DNA from: Fasciolopsis buskii
Taxonomy: Eukaryota > Platyhelminthes > Trematoda > Plagiorchiida > Fasciolidae
Direction of reading: 5' to 3'
DNA length: 64,000 nt
Assembly: GCA_008360955.1 (NCBI GenBank)
Contig: LUCM01003740.1
Location: forward strand, 23,382-87,381
The notes under the pieces were generated by a model, which did no database searches, was not told the DNA's origin, and saw nothing but the letters and a program-made list of their open reading frames with translations. The position numbers and the translations under genes are program-made. This document shows, in pieces, positions 55,101 through 61,100 of the stretch. Every line of letters begins with the position of its first letter. The stretch's first letter is position 1.

Positions 55101-58100
55101 ATTTTCCAGCTATACCTGGAGGTTGGACAATGCATTTAAATGTCGGTCGTTCCTAAGAAATGTGATTAGTGTTAAGTTTTCTGAGGCCAGTGGATCAGAT
55201 GGATCGTCTCTGTCCTTTCACAAGAATGATGGAGCAGTTTTAGCACCGAGATTGAAGAAACCAGAACTCCATAAGGGTGAAGGAGCTAAAATTTAGGGGC
55301 TTATGAAAATTGATGATTATAGCGATTTGCTAGAAAGGTGATTGATCGTACTGCGAAACTCACAAAGGAATTAGTTTGATAAGTATTATCTCCGAACTAC
55401 AGGCGGGCGGTGAAGTTTGCTAGTTGCATGATGCTGGCGACGAACTTTCTAGTGAGAATAAAACCGGCTTCTAGCGTGTTCAGGATTGTGTTGGTCACAC
55501 CTGTACTTGCACGATCTCTGTCTTCCTTGATCTTTGAGCAGCATTCGACGTAATCTGTTATGTAGTTCTGTGGTGGTTCCTCACACTGAATGATTTTTCA
55601 TACAGGTGGTTTTACTTTTGCCATCTGTTTATCCGAATAGCGAAGCCGGGTTCCTGGTTTTGGCGATCATCCACCCGAGTTTTCCACGTGCGGCGGTGTT
55701 CGTCATGAACGTCACATTTAATCATTACATTCCAATTTGATGATCATAGAAATGGTTCTTCCCACAGAGCACATTGAGAACCAACACAGCGTGACGAACA
55801 AGCTCGTTTTCAGTTATTCGTAATCATGCCAATACATAACATATGATTTGATGCAAATGAGAGGGGATGATTGGTTACAGTTCTAGTAGTCAAAATATGT
55901 CCACCGTTGTGTGTTTGTAAAACGGGTGGTGGTCGTTATGTACCCAGAAGCAATTCGTGCAAACTTTGCCGCTTCCCTGGACCGCACGGCACCCCTGGAA
56001 ATCTATCGAATCCCTTACAGACCCGGGTCATGGGTGTGAATCGCATCCCACAAACCTATAATTTCGACCACCACCCGGTTCACACACAACAGCGGGCATT
56101 TTTCGACTACTTGAACTGTAACTTATCATACCCCTCATTTGTAGTAAATCATGTATGATGTTATGCATTGGCATGATAACGAATAACTGGAAACGAGAAA
56201 TTGCTCTATTCTTGTGTGAGAAGAGCGACTTTTGTATTTGCCTTCTGGCTTAAAATGTTTGAACGATTTCGTGCTGCTGAGTGAGGATTCAAGTTGCAAT
56301 TTTTTGACCAACTTGGCGTTAGTTTTAATTATGAAATCCCTCGGAACCATATCTTGTTGATTGCGGTAAAGTGGATAAATGGATCAGTAGACAGTAAGGT
56401 CTGTCATGACTGTTTCGGTCAGAAGATAACCGGAAAACTGCCTTCGTTTTAACACCAGTATCTTCGTTACTTCGCTCGCATATGGTGGGTCACTTTTCGT
56501 AATGACTCTGAAGTTAGGGGTAGGGGCATGGATTGATAGAGCTCAGTCGATTCAATATATATTGAGTTCGAAAGTGTTTGGGACGAGTCGCGCCTGTCCG
56601 CAAGTGGATTCCCTCCAAAATGGGTATTGATTGATAGCTGGATTGAGGTAATGCTTCCATGGTTTTGCACACAAGCAAACCATTTTCTAGCAAGGTTAAA
56701 TAAACATTTTTATTTTCCTTGTTCTCGAGATTGACTGCTTTAGCTTAGTTTCATCGTTATAGCCATTAGCATGCGGCAATTTCTTATTTCATTGACTGCT
56801 AAGATTCACTGATTTTGTATCACTATTATTTTGTTTTTGTCACATGTTGCATCCTTCAAACTCGTTCTCCGCTCCCGCTTATTTAGCCCGAAGATAAAGA
56901 AGCTGCCCGTGGTTACTGGACACAGTTGTGCCATGACGCAGAAGTTCTCGGTTTTGATATGGACAATGAATGGCTGACTGGCGGTATCGCGCGGCTGCTT
57001 GCGATCATCTATCACTTGGGTTGTGCCGGTTGTGTTGAGGATGGAATAGTGAACGAGGCACGATCGAACGGAGCGGAGAATGAGAACAGTGCCAATACAC
57101 AGTCTGTGACCACACGTGGGTTCATGTACATGGAACCGGCCCATCGAGCTGCTTATTTGTTGAATTGTTCGATCGAGGAACTATCTACGTCTGTGTTTGG
57201 ACGACCGCCAACAGATGAGAATGACTTGTCTGCATTAGACTGCCTACGGGGCTTTGTTCAAGGCCTTTACCAGACTGTGGTGGATACGCTGTTGATGTTG
57301 ATTAATCGGTACTTTTTTTATCGCTTTCTTTTGAGTATCCCGAACTCAGATGATCAGAATCTTGAGTGTCTTTTTCGGAATTTTTGCTCATATGTATTCG
57401 GCGATCCAGAAATCCTAATGAGAGTGTCGGATCAATGGAGGGATTATGCTCCTTGGTTGTCTGGGACAATAGCCCATATGCAGCGTAGCGCTGGTATAAA
57501 TAAACCTTTCGTTTTTGACTAGGCTTTTTTCCTACCTTCAGTTCAGTTTAATCTTTTACAGCCATTAACTCTGCTTTTGGTTGCCACTCCGTAGTCCCGT
57601 CTATTCAAAGAGTGAGGGAAAACGCGAAATAGCGAAAGATCAACTTCACGATTGTAATTCCTAGGACTGTATAGAAAAAAGAAAGATTTCAAGTGGAAGA
57701 ACACCCACGAATGGCAGCATTGAGCCATCTCATCTGTTGTCTCAGTCTGTCGCGGGTGAAGATCCCATGGACCTCAACCCGGTAGTCTAGCTGGGTCTAA
57801 ACGTGTAACCACTACTTCAGGTTTTCATTCCTTTTGTCATATCATTGACTTGACCACTTCGGCCGCCTTCAGAACACTACCTGTCTCGATCATTTGTTTA
57901 CAACGAGGCAGGCGTTTTGTGGGCATGCCTTGTTTTATTCACACTTAGCGTTTCTTCTGAGAAATGAATCCTAAGTTCCAGCAGCTTGCGGCAAAGCCTG
58001 AGTTATTGACAAAATTCCCCCGCCACGTTATGATAGTATTATGAAGTTAATGATGCTCTAACACCGAAAGTCTTCGGATATCTTCTGTCCCCAATAGTCT

Positions 58101-61100
58101 TGTTTCTGAGCTGCATAGCAGAACTAGCCTCAATTCTGATATGCATACCCCACCTTCGATCGATAACGCGGTGCCACGCTGGCACCTCAGATGCCTCAAG
58201 CTAGCGAATGCCAATAGAAGTTTTGTATGCACGAGGACACTTCATCCACCATACGATCACCAAGTGAGATTCAATTGCCACTTAACTAACTCTGTTTACC
58301 TCACCTATTCATTGAAAGGAAATGACATAGGAGTACAAAACTCTTTTCACATCAAAGTAGGTCGAGGTCGTGTATTTATGGGATGTGCCCACGTTCCGAA
58401 ACTGGCCGCTGAACGAGGATCTGGTGAATACAAACTGAACCGGGTAGAATTTGAAGTTGATAATTTTCCTCCATATCATTTCGTCTACACAACTTGGGTA
58501 TCACTTGCCTTTTATTTGTCATCCTTTTCATGAAAATCCTAATGTCACTGACTTTCGGTAGTGACTTCGTCATGCCGAACAAGGGCATTTATAGTGAATA
58601 TCTATAGAACTTAAACTAATAATGATTATTTGCTCATTTACTTAAGTGCAACTTGTGTATTTTGCATGACAATGGAATTTACCTGGCTGATTCACTCACT
58701 GGTTAATTAGGTGTGCAGTTGTCCAATTGGGTGAACAATCTGTTTTTCTTTGACGCACATCTTTTGGTCACCTGTGTTTGGACACCGCTCCATGTTTTGA
58801 CCACACTGGGTAAACAGCTTCGGTTTACTAGAAGCTTTTGACTTTCCGTACCGTTAATCTTTGCAGCTATCTCCCATACAGGATTCAAATTGTACAGTTA
58901 GTTATGGTTTGTTACATCCTATTCATGAGTTTTAACAACATCGCTTTAGCTGTTACGTCTTGTTATTCTTCCATATACTGTTTCCATTTGCATACTTGTA
59001 GTTGTCTCTCGAGTTACGGCATCACGGGAACCGGGACCGTCCCAGTAACTGCTCAGATTCTTCTTGTGGATCCACCCGGAATTCAGGCCCCTATAACGAA
59101 ATCGCGCAATTCTTCTGGTGCAGGTTTTCCTGATCTGATCATGAACTACGCGAATGATAGGATTGGGAAACTGTTTCACGACACAACTCTGGGCTTGGAG
59201 GCGGAACGGTTGCGAACGGTAAGCAGTGGCAATCCGTAACACAGTCCAGTCGAAATAGACTGCAAGTTAGCGATGTTTCGGTCACAACGGGAAATCTTTC
59301 TTAAAATCGATTTTACAAAGATATGCAGACCTACACGGAACTCCATAGACAAAACCCTTTTAGGTTCATTTTCTAGCATTGAAAAACGATGTCAAAGGGA
59401 AACATTATTACTCTTAGATAGCGCTTATTTTTGGATTATTTTTTATGGAATGCAACCTTTTCAGCATGGCTAAATCCTGACTGGCATCAACGTGATTACT
59501 GAACTCAAGGTCATTTCAAAATATTACGTTAAGCCACCATACGGTTTACGTGAGGACACGATGAAGAAGTAGCGTCAATATTTTGTCTTGATGCCCCACT
59601 AGAAACGATAACAGTTAAGTTATAGTCGCTTACTAACTTCGAACTTCAAAAATGTTTACCTACAAGATCTTCAGTTGGGTCAGTTACATCGCATTTGTTA
59701 TCTTGCGTGAACCATGCCGATTGGAGTCAAATCAGAAGCACACTAACTCGATGGAAACCCGTGGCAATCATTGGGAAGATAATTTTTTTATACTCACCTG
59801 AGAATCTTTTCTGGAAATTTGGTTACGATGCTGAACAGCTTACCTTTTTGCATCTCTTTCGGGGTTCATTGGCTCTTAGTGTCAAAGCAACTGCTCAGTT
59901 TTTTCACCATTAATCTTAAAGACTAAGGTGATTTTCTTGGTGTAAATTATACCTTTGAAGCTTTGAACAGAATTTTTCAACTTATATCCTGTTCGATTTA
60001 GCTGTATCTCTTCGAATGCATACTACAGGTTCTATAATATGCCTTTGCAATAAATAACAGGCAGAATAACCGATGAAAGTTCAAAATTGACATTGAAACA
60101 AATAACTTCTATTTACACAAGTTAGGCTTTCATATTTGGATCGCAATGGCCTCGGCAAACTGCAGTAAACGTGAGTTAGTTATGTATAGAGTTACGACGA
60201 ATGCAGAGGTTCTGTCAAACCGATCCTTGGTCCTGAACAAAAGGCGAGTGATGGACGAAGCTGACAGCTGCCCACCGAGTGACTGAACATGACTCACTGT
60301 TGGTAGATACCTGCATTAACCAGCCAGGAAGAAGCTTCCCGCTCCAATATCAATATTGGCAGTTTGGGTTTTGTCCTCTAGGGAGCATTGAATAAACTTA
60401 CATCTAGTTTTAGTTTGGATTCATGGCCGAAATGCGTTCTGGTATGCTAGGGAGTTAAGTCCTACGCTATCAACTTGATGGATTTGATGCCTGAATGAAT
60501 GAGTCAATTGATAAAATGACAAGAAAGGAACGTTTTAGGGATCTCCGCACATTACGTTGTATGCTCATTTACCAGCAAAAGCAGTTTGTTGATAGCTATA
60601 AGGGCACCTTATTCAACAGGGAAAACTGTTTTCTGTCAAAAAATAACCAAGGGAGGCGCACGATCAGTACGACCATCAAGAACTATCAGCATGATGAACT
60701 TCGAACCGTAAAATATCGTTTCTAACACAGTCTGTTGAGTTTTACGCACGTCTGGATACACAAACTTTACCGTGGCACAACCGGGTTTCGATATACTCGT
60801 TCCGATTCACGAAACTTTGTAAGATGTTTAAGGTGATCGCAGGAGTCGGTCCGTTGAGTCCTATCAAAAAACCCATATATCTTAGATTCTCTGCCTCCTG
60901 TTGGAAAATGATCTCAAAAGCTAGTGCAGTTATTCGGCCCTGTGTACGTACCCTGTATCTTTGGGATTCCATATGGCCGCAATTTGCATTTGGTTATTAA
61001 TTTTCGGCCTTATTTACACGGCATTTGATGCCTGTACAGAATAGATATCAAATAAGTTGTATGAAACAGTCACCGCCACACTGAGATCTGATTGGCATCC

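Noticed and set aside
57309..57522. Continuation of the open frame beyond myosin exon h
   Set aside because: Family similarity stops at INR, a GT donor is present at 57309, and the phase matches exon i; the rest is intron.
60121..60175. Candidate phase 0-0 micro-exon between myosin exons i and j with a GTGAGT donor
   Set aside because: Splice sites are acceptable but the residues show no similarity to the expected motor segment.
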